From positions 1-46,124 of the forward strand of contig CAJXBI010000009.1 in NCBI GenBank assembly GCA_913050005.1: a DNA stretch of 46,124 bases, written 5' to 3'. The notes beneath the pieces were generated by a model, which saw nothing but the letters and a program-made list of their open reading frames with translations, had not been told where the DNA came from and did not search any database. Every line of letters starts with the position of its first letter. Within the stretch, counting starts at the first letter, position 1. Position numbers and translations under genes: made by a program. Positions 34,934 to 43,484 of this stretch are shown here, piece after piece. The stretch is from an uncultured Bacteroidota bacterium. Lineage in GTDB: Bacteria; Bacteroidota; Bacteroidia; NS11-12g; UBA9320.

Positions 34934-35445
34934 TACGTTGCGAGTTTCACAAACTTAGCTATTTTAAATACACCATTGGCACGTACAACTAACGTATACA
35001 TCCCTGATTTCAGATTGGTAAGATAAATGGTAATGGGAGGAGATGGACTCGAGGTAATACTAGTATATGATTGTGAGAGCATAAGGTTCCCAAAAACAGA
35101 ATAAATCTGTAGGGTCACAGGAGCATATTCTTGGTAAGCAAACTGCATGTTAAAATTAATCCGATCAGTACACGGATTAGGATAGAAAAAGGAGTAGAAA
35201 TAGTCATTACTACATACCCCATTGGAGGTAGTAGAGGGGTAGTTTACTCCACCAACATTGTACATCTCACAACCATTTCGGTAAGTCACATTATTGCAGC
35301 CGCATACGGGATCAAAAGAAGGGTCGTTGCACCGATAGTTGGGGTTGACGCGATTTGAATCGATACAATCAACCCATATTTGTGCATATCCATTTAAAGG
35401 CAATAAACACCCAACTATAAATAACAGCTGAAGTAGTTTTTGCAT
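34933..35445 (-). CDS. Secreted Kazal-like protein with T9SS sorting domain
   Basis: A 170-residue exported protein from the ATG at 35445, which begins the signal peptide (MQKLLQLLFIVGCLLPLNGY). Residues 27-78 hold six cysteines (27, 39, 48, 50, 59, 78) with DPVCGCNNVTYRNGCE, matching the Kazal-type protease-inhibitor fold pattern (PVCGxxGxTYxNxC) common in Bacteroidota secreted proteins. From about 84 a T9SS type A sorting domain follows (YSFFYPNPCTDRI, VTLQIYSVFGNLM, LKSGMYTLVV). It follows the TonB-receptor gene by 18 bases. Inhibitor activity is inference; the Kazal-like fold may only be structural or adhesive. Confidence 0.85.
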   Translation of the reverse strand: MQKLLQLLFIVGCLLPLNGYAQIWVDCIDSNRVNPNYRCNDPSFDPVCGCNNVTYRNGCEMYNVGGVNYPSTTSNGVCSNDYFYSFFYPNPCTDRINFNMQFAYQEYAPVTLQIYSVFGNLMLSQSYTSITSSPSPPITIYLTNLKSGMYTLVVRANGVFKIAKFVKLAT

Positions 35446-35463
35446 GATCAAAAGCGATAGGTT

Positions 35464-37497
35464 TTAGTATACAGGAACGATTGTTGGGTTGATTTTAATA
35501 CGTTGAAAATTCCAACGGATTCCACCCATAATCCACCTGCCTGGCATTTGTGATCCTAATATTTCTTGATATTGGGTATCCAATGCATTTCTGACATCCA
35601 CATATACACTCGCGGGAAATTCTTTGACGGTGTAACTCAGTTTTAGGTTGAGAATGGCGTATTGATCTTTTATTTTGGTTGAAATATCTCCAGTTAATAT
35701 TCCATCATCGTTGATAGCTTTTACCGCGTCAGCATTTCTAGTAATCATTGCACCACCAACGTTGAGACCCAATCCAGCATATCGAATGTTTAAACTTCCA
35801 TTGAGGTTATGAATGGGGTGGTTGGCAATATATTTTGAAACCACACTGTCTGGTGTAGACGTATTGAGGTAGGTATAATTCAAAGAAGCACCGATTCGTC
35901 CGTTTTGAATATTTTGGGTGTATTTCAGACTAAATTCATTCCCCCAGGTAGTTGATTCGCCAATGTTTTGGGCATAAAGATAGTTAGTACTGTCTTTAAG
36001 TGTATTCGTATTCAAATTGGTAATGTTGGTAGAATTAGTAAGGGTATAGTCAATTAAATTGGAGGATTGACGAAAAAACAAGGTGTTCGAAAACTGAAGG
36101 TTTTCATTCAAATACACATCTGCTCCTATATCAAAGTTATAAGAAGATTCAGCTTCTAAGTCTGGATTACCTACATTACGACCAGACCTTAGAGCACTTA
36201 GTTTATAGGAGGCAAATCGCTCCGTAAAGTCAGCTTGTCGAATCGATCGCCCAAGGGAGGAACGAAGAACCAATCTGTCCACTTTGTAGGAAGCATTCAA
36301 TTGAGGTACTAGTTGTGTCCCAATTTTTTCGGAATTTTCTATTCGAATACCCCCGTTTAAGTGAAGTTGGTTGATTTTCTTTTGAGCTAAAATAAAAGCT
36401 GCATTGGAGGTGGTTTGATGATCACCTCTATCGGTACTCACAATGTCTTGCCAATCTGTTTGAAAACCAAAACCTACATCCACGCTTCCCATTTTACGAT
36501 TTTGTGAAAGGGTAGCGTTGATGCGTTGTGTGGTGTGTTTATTTATTGATGATGGACTGAAGGCAAAGCTGTCTTTGCCATTTCTGTAGCTGGCATTCAG
36601 TTCAGTTCGGCTTTTATCCTGGTCGAAAATCAAAGCTGTTTGTGTCCAGTAGGAAGATACTTTTTCAACAGACTCATCGTATGTGCTAGTTGTATAAAAA
36701 TGTTTGGCTGCAAAGTCTCGATAATCGGAGCCACCACGTGCATAAAACTTGAGTTTATCTCCACGGTAGGTTACGGCAGCAGTGTATGTTTTGAGGTCAA
36801 AGAAATTGCGGTGAAGGCTATTTGGTAAGATTGGTCTGTTACTATCTAGTTTAGCAATAGCAAAATTTGGGTTGACTAATTGCTCCCCATCAGATTCCGT
36901 AGATTTTACAGCAGCAGAAAAACCAAATCTTTTGGATTGGTGATGAATACCGGCATCGAGCAGAGATAGGTTGTGATCACCTATACCCACATTACCGTTT
37001 GTGCTTGAGATTTCTTGACTGTTAAATAAACCTTCGTAGGTTTTTGTCTTGATATGAATAATACCTCCAACAGCATCTGCACCAAAAGAGGCACTAGCCG
37101 ATCCACGCACAATTTCGATGTGATGCACCTCACTCAAAGGAATGGGTAAATAGTTATTGAAGTGAGCAGTCAATGGGTCGTTGATTCGTTGATTGTCCAC
37201 CAATACCAATACTTGAGAAAACGTAGAACCTCGCATTCCAATATCGGATTGGACGCCAAACCCACTTCGATTGTTGAGATTGACACCACCCACGTACTGG
37301 AGCAGTTCATCCACCGAGTTGACAGGAAGCTGGGCAATTTCTTTTTGAGAGATAACGGTAATATTTTTTCCGGATTCATACTTTTTAGACTGAATTCTAG
37401 ATGCAGAAACCAATACTTCATCCAAAGCGGTTTGAGCATAATTGGTTATGAAAATAAAAGAGATAAGAGTTAATGATGTTAATCTTAAATTTCGCAT
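35464..37497 (-). CDS. TonB-dependent outer-membrane receptor
   Basis: A 677-residue TonB-dependent transporter. A signal peptide (about 1-21) precedes a TonB-box-like LDEVLVSASR. The plug domain (about 40-150) has NSVDELLQYVGGVNLNNRSG, IGMRGSTFSQVLVLVDNQR and HIEIVRGSASASFGADAVGG. A 22-strand barrel follows. Size and plug resemble vitamin B12 or small-metallophore receptors (BtuB/CirA-like), not the larger SusC type, and no carboxypeptidase-like domain is attached. The end RWNFQRIKINPTIVPVY runs past the usual terminal aromatic strand. It heads an operon with the Kazal/T9SS and MBL genes. No B12 riboswitch is seen upstream. Confidence 0.93.
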   Translation of the reverse strand: MRNLRLTSLTLISFIFITNYAQTALDEVLVSASRIQSKKYESGKNITVISQKEIAQLPVNSVDELLQYVGGVNLNNRSGFGVQSDIGMRGSTFSQVLVLVDNQRINDPLTAHFNNYLPIPLSEVHHIEIVRGSASASFGADAVGGIIHIKTKTYEGLFNSQEISSTNGNVGIGDHNLSLLDAGIHHQSKRFGFSAAVKSTESDGEQLVNPNFAIAKLDSNRPILPNSLHRNFFDLKTYTAAVTYRGDKLKFYARGGSDYRDFAAKHFYTTSTYDESVEKVSSYWTQTALIFDQDKSRTELNASYRNGKDSFAFSPSSINKHTTQRINATLSQNRKMGSVDVGFGFQTDWQDIVSTDRGDHQTTSNAAFILAQKKINQLHLNGGIRIENSEKIGTQLVPQLNASYKVDRLVLRSSLGRSIRQADFTERFASYKLSALRSGRNVGNPDLEAESSYNFDIGADVYLNENLQFSNTLFFRQSSNLIDYTLTNSTNITNLNTNTLKDSTNYLYAQNIGESTTWGNEFSLKYTQNIQNGRIGASLNYTYLNTSTPDSVVSKYIANHPIHNLNGSLNIRYAGLGLNVGGAMITRNADAVKAINDDGILTGDISTKIKDQYAILNLKLSYTVKEFPASVYVDVRNALDTQYQEILGSQMPGRWIMGGIRWNFQRIKINPTIVPVY

Positions 37498-37564
37498 AGT
37501 TATATAGTATTAATTATGGGGCAATTATAGGAATAACTTTATTGGTAGAAAAAAAAGACTGCTT

Positions 37565-38833
37565 CTAATCAATAACATCAAATCCGCAATACGGACGAAG
37601 CACTTCTGGAACAATAATTCCATTTGGGGTTTGATTGTTTTCTAAGATGCTAGCCACGATTCGTGGGAGGGCCAAGGCACTTCCATTGAGGGTGTGTGCA
37701 AGTTGTTTTTTACCCGATGAAGACTTGTATCGAAGTTTAAGACGATTGGCTTGGAACGTTTCAAAATTGGACACCGAACTCACCTCCAACCAACGTTCTT
37801 GAGCAGCACTCCATACCTCCATGTCGAAGGTCATTGCACTAGCAAATCCCGTATCGCCACCACATAGTAACAAGACTCGGTAATGTAGTCCTAGATCACG
37901 AAGAAGTCCTTGAACATAGTTGCTCATTTCTTCTAGGGTTTGATACGATTTTTCAGGATGCTGTATTTGGACAATTTCCACCTTGTCAAATTGGTGCAAT
38001 CGGTTGAGACCACGTACATCTTTACCATAGCTTCCAGCTTCTCTTCTAAAGCATGGAGTGTAGCCACAATTTTTGATAGGGAATTGTTCCTCTTTTAGAA
38101 TGACATCGCGGTAGATGTTGGTTATGGGCACCTCTGCGGTTGGGATAGCATATAGGTTATCGGTGGGCATGTGGTACATCTGTCCTTCTTTGTCAGGAAG
38201 TTGACCTGTGCCAATACCACTGGCTTCATTAATCAGAATGGGGGGTTGTATTTCCTCGTATCCGGCATCTCTGGCCTTGTCTAAAAACCAATTGATTAAG
38301 GCACGCTGAAGACGAGCACCCTTGCCTCGATATACAGGAAAACCAGCTCCTGTGATTTTTACGCCTAATTCGAAATCAATGAGGTTGTATTTTTCACATA
38401 GCTCCCAGTGAGGTAAGTTTTGAGTAAGGGTTGGTTTTTCGCCAACCACTTTAATGGTTTTATTATCTTCCTCACTCTTACCCGCAGGCACCTGATCACC
38501 TGGCGAGTTTGGAATTTGATATAAGACTTCAAGCAACTCGTTCTCTACCTTTTTCATTGCTTCACTCAATGAGTGACTTTGGGCTTTAAGCTCCGCAGTC
38601 TGGGCTTTTAATTGGTTGGCTTCTTCTATCTTTTTTTGAGCGAATAGCTGACCAATGGACTTAGAAATTTTATTGCTTTGTGATAAAATATCATCCAATT
38701 TTCCTTGAATTTCTTTTCGGCTATCATCCAGTTCAATAGCTTGGTTAACGAGGTCAGAAAAATCAACTCCTCGCTTGGCTAGTCTTTGAATGATGGCTTC
38801 TTTATCTTGACGGATGTTTTGGATGAGTAGCAT
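37565..38833 (-). CDS. serS: Seryl-tRNA synthetase
   Basis: A 422-residue class II synthetase charging tRNA-Ser in the cytoplasm. The N-terminal coiled-coil arm that holds the tRNA (about 1-105) is rich in Lys/Glu/Gln. The catalytic core has motif 2 (FRREAGSYGKDVRGLNRLHQ), EVSSVSNFETFQANR, and motif 3 (NGSALALPRIVASILENN). Full length, with the conserved end VPEVLRPYCG. The TonB-dependent receptor gene follows after 67 bases. An AAACTTTG near-match to the -7 box, preceded by TTG, lies in the upstream gap. Confidence 0.97.
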   Translation of the reverse strand: MLLIQNIRQDKEAIIQRLAKRGVDFSDLVNQAIELDDSRKEIQGKLDDILSQSNKISKSIGQLFAQKKIEEANQLKAQTAELKAQSHSLSEAMKKVENELLEVLYQIPNSPGDQVPAGKSEEDNKTIKVVGEKPTLTQNLPHWELCEKYNLIDFELGVKITGAGFPVYRGKGARLQRALINWFLDKARDAGYEEIQPPILINEASGIGTGQLPDKEGQMYHMPTDNLYAIPTAEVPITNIYRDVILKEEQFPIKNCGYTPCFRREAGSYGKDVRGLNRLHQFDKVEIVQIQHPEKSYQTLEEMSNYVQGLLRDLGLHYRVLLLCGGDTGFASAMTFDMEVWSAAQERWLEVSSVSNFETFQANRLKLRYKSSSGKKQLAHTLNGSALALPRIVASILENNQTPNGIIVPEVLRPYCGFDVID

Positions 38834-38892
38834 GATTAATTATCGTAGTTGCAAAGTTTACTTTTTTTATGAAACACAAAAGCAGTTAGGGG

Positions 38893-39984
38893 CTAATTAT
38901 TTGTAATATACTCCTCTAATTCTGCTACTCGATCTTGAATAATGAATTTATCAATCACGCTTTGCTTGGCTGCTTTACCCATTTTTTTACGGAGTGCATC
39001 GTCTTGAATGAGTTGTTTTGTTTTGATAGTAAAGTCAGTTGTGTCAGGATATTTAGCTAATAATCCTGTTTTTTGATCATTGATGATTTCAGGGTTGCTG
39101 GTGGTATTGAATGCGACGACGGGTTTACTCTTTGCCATGGCTTCAACAATAACAAATCCGAAACCTTCCCATGAACTGGGCAGTAAAAACAAATCAATTT
39201 GTTGCATAAAAAGTTCCATGCTTTTGATGAAGCCCAATAGGACAACTTCTTCTTGTAAGTGATACTTTTTGATGGATTCAGCTAGTTCCTCTGCAAGTTC
39301 TCCAGTACCCGCAATGAATAAGGTAAAATCCACGTTTTCTTTTTTTAAGTAGCGAGCTACTTCGATTAGATGGTGCTGACCTTTTTGTTTGGTCAATCTT
39401 CCTGCATTGCCGAGAATGATACCCTTTGGTTTTTTAGTAATAAAATCACCTTTGCCTTTTTTTATCTCGAGAAGTTCAGGCTGAATACCATGATAAATCG
39501 TTTTGACATTTTCGGAAGGAATGCTTCCTTGAAAATGCTGAAGAATGGTTTTTTTAGTTTCATCAGAATTTGCAATGATGTGCGTACAAGCACAGGTTAA
39601 ACAATATCGATTGACAAAACTATTTTTTATGGGAACTGCTAGACCTCTTAAGTAAACAATACGAGGAATAGAAGACCAATGACCAGCTATACTTGCTGAC
39701 TTAAAATCTTGCGAGGTTGTAAAAATAAGGGTGTCAATTTTATGAATCTTGAATTGTCTTTGAAGTCTTTTTAATTTAAAAACATTTAAAAAAGAGAGAC
39801 TAGTTATGGTAACATCTATCGTTTCAAATCCATTCTTTTTTGCTCTAGTCCATAGCTCACTATTGGGGAGGGCAGCAATTACGATATCATATCCACGATT
39901 TCGAAATTCAATGGCATTCTCGAGGTGAAGTTTTTCACCACCACCCCAAAAGTTAGAACTATTAAAAAAGCAGATTTTTTTCAC
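38893..39984 (-). CDS. Glycosyltransferase family 4 protein
   Basis: A 363-residue GT-B fold glycosyltransferase using a nucleotide sugar to extend an envelope polysaccharide or glycolipid. It shows the acceptor-side Gly-rich start NFWGGGEKLHLENA, the donor-side GNAGRLTKQKGQHHLIE, and the GT4 EX7E motif in WEGFGFVIVEAM with KPVVAF after it. No membrane anchor. Start is GTG at 39984, 9 bases after the YebC-family stop, so co-transcription is likely. Donor and acceptor cannot be told; no other glycan-assembly genes lie nearby. Confidence 0.93.
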   Translation of the reverse strand: MKKICFFNSSNFWGGGEKLHLENAIEFRNRGYDIVIAALPNSELWTRAKKNGFETIDVTITSLSFLNVFKLKRLQRQFKIHKIDTLIFTTSQDFKSASIAGHWSSIPRIVYLRGLAVPIKNSFVNRYCLTCACTHIIANSDETKKTILQHFQGSIPSENVKTIYHGIQPELLEIKKGKGDFITKKPKGIILGNAGRLTKQKGQHHLIEVARYLKKENVDFTLFIAGTGELAEELAESIKKYHLQEEVVLLGFIKSMELFMQQIDLFLLPSSWEGFGFVIVEAMAKSKPVVAFNTTSNPEIINDQKTGLLAKYPDTTDFTIKTKQLIQDDALRKKMGKAAKQSVIDKFIIQDRVAELEEYITNN

Positions 39985-39993
39985 GGTGTAATT

Positions 39994-40704
39994 CTATAAT
40001 AGGGCATTGTGAAATACATTTTGAACGTCTTCATCTTCCTCTAGTTTTTCTATCAAAAGGTTAATCTCCTCTTTTTGTGCATTGTTTAAATCAATCGTGT
40101 GGTGGGGAATGCGTTCAATATCCACTGAAACAATCTCCACATCAAGCTCCTCTAGTCCCTTTTGCATATTGCCAAAATTGGTAAATGCAGTATAAACAAG
40201 TGTTTCGTCGTCTACCTGTTCTATTTCTTCTAATCCAAAATCAATCAATTCAAGTTCTAACTCTTCGACATCACTATCTTGGGGGTTGATTTTGAAAATA
40301 CACTTACGATCAAAATTAAATTCTTGAGAGCCACTAGTACCAAGTTCACCGTTATTTCGGTTAAAGATAGCTCGGATATTAGCAACAGTTCGGTTGATGT
40401 TGTCTGTTGCAGTTTCAATCATTAGACTAAGGCCAAATGGCCCTTTGCCTTCATAAAGTACCTCTTCGTAGTTGCTACTATCTTTATCTGAGGCTTTTTT
40501 GATTGCTGCATCTACACGGTCTTTAGGCATATTCTCAGATTTGGCATTTTTTATTGCCATTCTCAATCTGGAATTATTTTCAGGATCTGGTCCTCCCTCT
40601 TTTACAGCAATTGAAATTTCTTTACCAATTCGGGTGAAGGTAACGGCCATTTTGCCCCATCGCTTCATTTTTCGGGCTTTCCTAAATTCAAATGCTCTTC
40701 CCAT
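39994..40704 (-). CDS. YebC/PmpR family DNA-binding or translation-linked protein
   Basis: A 236-residue YebC-family protein, full family length. I start it at the ATG at 40704, which gives the conserved beginning MGRAFEFRKARKMKRWGKM. The frame stays open 47 codons farther upstream, but that part is unlike the family. Other hallmarks are DPENNSRLRMAIKNAKSENMPKD, YEEVLYEGKGPFG and FNRNNGELGTSGS. Family members have been described as transcription regulators and, more recently, as factors helping ribosomes at difficult sequences. Which applies here is unknown. It is divergent from lpdA with a 157-base gap. Confidence 0.95.
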   Translation of the reverse strand: MGRAFEFRKARKMKRWGKMAVTFTRIGKEISIAVKEGGPDPENNSRLRMAIKNAKSENMPKDRVDAAIKKASDKDSSNYEEVLYEGKGPFGLSLMIETATDNINRTVANIRAIFNRNNGELGTSGSQEFNFDRKCIFKINPQDSDVEELELELIDFGLEEIEQVDDETLVYTAFTNFGNMQKGLEELDVEIVSVDIERIPHHTIDLNNAQKEEINLLIEKLEEDEDVQNVFHNALL

Positions 40705-40861
40705 GGTGTTTCGTTTTATGTGTAAGTAGGACAAATGTCTTTCTTTTTTACCAATATGAAAGTGAAATGTTAAACAAAATGTCGCTTTTAATCTTGTTAA
40801 AAATGCGATAAGCATATCAAAATATTGCTTTTCTTTGCAATCCAAATTAATTGAGATAAAA

Positions 40862-42247
40862 ATGAATTTTGATGTAATCGTAATCGGAAGTGGTCCTGGT
40901 GGGTATGTAGCTGCAATTAGAGCTTCCCAATTGGGTCATAAAGTTGCTGTCGTAGAGAAGGCTGAACTAGGTGGTGTTTGTTTGAATTGGGGATGTATCC
41001 CTACCAAAGCATTGCTTAAGTCTGCTCAAGTATTTGAGTACATTAACCATGCAGATGATTACGGTATTTCTGTTGACAATGCAAAGCATGATTTTTCAAA
41101 AGTCATTAAGAGAAGTCGAGGAGTTGCTGAAGGAATGAGTAAAGGAATTCAGTTTTTGATGAAGAAGAATAAGATTGAAATTCTTACTGGTTTTGGAACT
41201 GTGATAGCTAAAGGTCAAGTAAGTGTCGACAACAATGGAAAAAAAGAGACGCACAGTGCCAAGCACATAATATTTGCAACTGGAGCAAAAGAACGTCAAT
41301 TACCAAACATTCCTATTGATGGCGAAAAAATAGTAGGTTATCATGAAGCTATGGTACTCAAAGAGCAACCCAAGAAGATGGTTGTTGTTGGTAGTGGAGC
41401 TATAGGGATGGAGTTTGCATACTTCTATACTGCCATGGGTACAGAAGTAACGGTGGTAGAATTTATGCCAAGCATTGTACCCAATGAGGATGCAGATGTA
41501 TCTAAAGAACTTGAAAAGTTATATAAGAAGAAAGGGATGACCATCATGACAAATAGTTCTGTCGAATCGGTAGATACGAAAGGAAAAGGTTGTGTGGTAA
41601 AAGTAAAAACATCCAAAGGCGAGGAAACCATCAAATGTGATATCGTTCTTTCTGCTGTAGGAATACAGACAAATCTTGAGAATATTGGGCTAGAAAATTT
41701 AGGAGTTAAAATAGAAAATGGTAAGGTAGTGGTTGATGATTATTACCAAACAAATGTTCCAGGGGTATATGCCATTGGAGATATAGTTCATGGTCCTGCT
41801 CTTGCTCACGTTGCCAGTGCAGAGGGAATTATCTGTGTTGAAAAATTTAGTGGTCAGCATGTAGCTCCTTTGGATTATGGCAATATTCCGGGATGCACCT
41901 ACACGTGGCCAGAAATTGCATCGGTAGGATATACCGAGGCAAAAGCTAAAGAAGCAGGATACGATATCAAAGTTGGTAAGTTCCCATTTAGTGCAAGTGG
42001 TAAAGCAAGTGCTAGTGGTTCGAAAGAAGGGTTTGTTAAAGTCGTATTTGATGCCAAGTATGGTGAATTTTTGGGTTGCCACATGATTGGTGCCAATGTC
42101 ACAGAGATGATTGCTGGGGTAGTATCAGCAAGAAAACTTGAGACAACTGGGCACGAAATGATAAAGACGGTTCATCCCCATCCAACTATGAGTGAAGCTA
42201 TTATGGAAGCGTGTGCAGCAGCGTATGATGAAGTGATTCATCTGTAG
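40862..42247 (+). CDS. lpdA: Dihydrolipoyl dehydrogenase
   Basis: A 461-residue FAD disulfide oxidoreductase (E3) regenerating lipoamide in 2-oxoacid dehydrogenase complexes or the glycine cleavage system. It starts at the ATG at 40862; an upstream TTG adds only nine odd residues. FAD site IVIGSGPGGYVAA (6-18), redox disulfide Cys40/Cys45 in GGVCLNWGCIP, NAD site VVVGSGAIGMEF, and the C-terminal dyad His440/Glu445 in HPHPTMSE are all present. No E1/E2 genes lie nearby. A TTTCTTTG box (40830-40837) in the divergent region could drive it. Confidence 0.96.
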   Translation: MNFDVIVIGSGPGGYVAAIRASQLGHKVAVVEKAELGGVCLNWGCIPTKALLKSAQVFEYINHADDYGISVDNAKHDFSKVIKRSRGVAEGMSKGIQFLMKKNKIEILTGFGTVIAKGQVSVDNNGKKETHSAKHIIFATGAKERQLPNIPIDGEKIVGYHEAMVLKEQPKKMVVVGSGAIGMEFAYFYTAMGTEVTVVEFMPSIVPNEDADVSKELEKLYKKKGMTIMTNSSVESVDTKGKGCVVKVKTSKGEETIKCDIVLSAVGIQTNLENIGLENLGVKIENGKVVVDDYYQTNVPGVYAIGDIVHGPALAHVASAEGIICVEKFSGQHVAPLDYGNIPGCTYTWPEIASVGYTEAKAKEAGYDIKVGKFPFSASGKASASGSKEGFVKVVFDAKYGEFLGCHMIGANVTEMIAGVVSARKLETTGHEMIKTVHPHPTMSEAIMEACAAAYDEVIHL

Positions 42248-42259
42248 TTAGATTAACCT

Positions 42260-42267
42260 TACTTTTG
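42260..42267 (+). promoter_or_regulatory. Candidate -7 box almost touching the SGCSID-protein start
   Basis: TACTTTTG, exact TAnnTTTG, ends one base before the ATG at 42269. If used, transcription would start at about the second ATG (42272), giving a leaderless message. No clear -33 TTG. Confidence 0.35.
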
Positions 42268-42268
42268 T

Positions 42269-42751
42269 ATGATGTTTGATAGTCTAACTGGGAATGGTCG
42301 TGTTTGGATTTTTGCATCAAACCGAAAGCTGACAGCCAATGAGAAAGAGCAAATTAATGCCAAATTTGATGTCTTTTGTAAAGATTGGTCTGCCCACGGT
42401 TCACAATTGAAGGCAAGCTTTCAAATTTTTTACAATCAAATTTTAGTTTTAGGTGCAGATGAAGATTTTGAGCCAGCGAGTGGCTGTTCTATCGATCGAT
42501 CAACTGCTATTTTTCAAGAAATAAATCAAGTTTTACAAATTGATTTATTCAATAGATTAAACCTAGTTTTCAAAGAAAATGATGAAATTGTTATGGTTCG
42601 AATGGCTGATATTCAATCAGCTTATGATTCACATAAAATTTCAGACTCTTCAACTTTTTTCGATAATTCAGTTAATAGTCTACATGACATTAGAACTCGA
42701 TGGGAAGTTCCTTTTAGTGAGAGTTGGGCATTTGCCAAAATAAAAAAATAA
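42269..42751 (+). CDS. Conserved Bacteroidota protein with SGCSID motif, function unknown
   Basis: A 160-residue cytoplasmic protein (two adjacent ATGs; the second, 42272, is equally possible). I recognise the family from its pattern: WIFASNRKLT near the N-terminus, WSAHGSQLKASF, and ASGCSIDRS with Cys73. It is widespread in Bacteroidota and often labelled 'ABC transporter ATPase', but there is no Walker A or ABC signature here, so that label has no support. The conserved Cys and His suggest a catalytic or metal-binding role, which is inference. Its TAA overlaps the tsaB ATG by one base. Confidence 0.88.
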   Translation: MMFDSLTGNGRVWIFASNRKLTANEKEQINAKFDVFCKDWSAHGSQLKASFQIFYNQILVLGADEDFEPASGCSIDRSTAIFQEINQVLQIDLFNRLNLVFKENDEIVMVRMADIQSAYDSHKISDSSTFFDNSVNSLHDIRTRWEVPFSESWAFAKIKK

Positions 42752-43425
42752 TGTCTAAACTACTTCTAATAGAATCGTCCAATGAAGTATGTTCTGTGGC
42801 TTTGTCAAGTAGCGAAAGCATCATTCAAGAAAAATGGATTAATGAGCCCAATTCACATTCCGTTTATCTAGCTACTTTTGTTGATGAAGTAATGCGGAAT
42901 GCGGGGTTGTCTATTCATGAGCTTGATGGTGTTGTGATAAGTGATGGTCCGGGTTCTTATACGGGGTTAAGAATAGGATGTAGTTTGGCTAAGGGAATTT
43001 GCATGGGTGTAAATATCCCGTTGATAGCAGTTTCGACGTTAAAAGGGTTGGCAAGTGTAGCATTAAATGATTATCCCTCCGTCGACCAGATTATCGCATT
43101 AGTAGATGCTCGAAGAAGTGACGCATACATGGGGATTTATGATAAGCATCTCAATCCAATAGTTGAAGAACAGTTTGTGACGATAAATTCTGAACTTAGA
43201 ATTGAAAAAAATAATACTGTGGTTGTAGGTTCAGGTGCGATTAAATTTATCGATGAATTAGACAAAGAAAAAGAATTAAAACACACTAAATCAGCATTAT
43301 ATGCAAGAGATTTATTGAGTGAAGCATTGAAAAAATCGGCAAAACAAGATTATGTAGATTTAACCTCTTATGAACCGAACTATATAAAGTCGGTATTTAT
43401 AACCAAACCAAAGTCTAAATTTTAA
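42751..43425 (+). CDS. tsaB: tRNA threonylcarbamoyladenosine modification protein TsaB
   Basis: A 224-residue ASKHA-fold protein that partners TsaD and TsaE in making t6A37 on tRNAs that read ANN codons. I start it at ATG 42751 (MSKLLLIESS); an in-frame ATG 27 bases upstream lies inside the previous gene. Family marks are IESSNEVCSVALS, DGPGSYTGLRIG (65-76) and VSTLKGLA. TsaB has lost the metal site of TsaD and serves as a scaffold. Its start is coupled to the SGCSID gene by a TAATG overlap, which may tie that unknown family to translation. Confidence 0.95.
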   Translation: MSKLLLIESSNEVCSVALSSSESIIQEKWINEPNSHSVYLATFVDEVMRNAGLSIHELDGVVISDGPGSYTGLRIGCSLAKGICMGVNIPLIAVSTLKGLASVALNDYPSVDQIIALVDARRSDAYMGIYDKHLNPIVEEQFVTINSELRIEKNNTVVVGSGAIKFIDELDKEKELKHTKSALYARDLLSEALKKSAKQDYVDLTSYEPNYIKSVFITKPKSKF

Positions 43426-43457
43426 TTTATTAAGCTCGAGAGAGTGCATCTTAAGAG

Positions 43458-43465
43458 TATATTTG
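43458..43465 (+). promoter_or_regulatory. Candidate -7 box of the secreted-protein pair
   Basis: TATATTTG, exact TAnnTTTG, 19 bases before the ATG at 43485. No -33 TTG at standard distance. Confidence 0.4.
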
Positions 43466-43484
43466 TATAAGTCTTTGAGCGTTA

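Noticed and set aside
37498-37564. Cobalamin riboswitch before the TonB-dependent receptor
   Set aside because: The gap is only 67 bases and has no B12-box-like sequence.
40705-40845. 47-residue N-terminal extension of the YebC-family protein
   Set aside because: The extension resembles no YebC protein; the ATG at 40704 gives the conserved family N-terminus.
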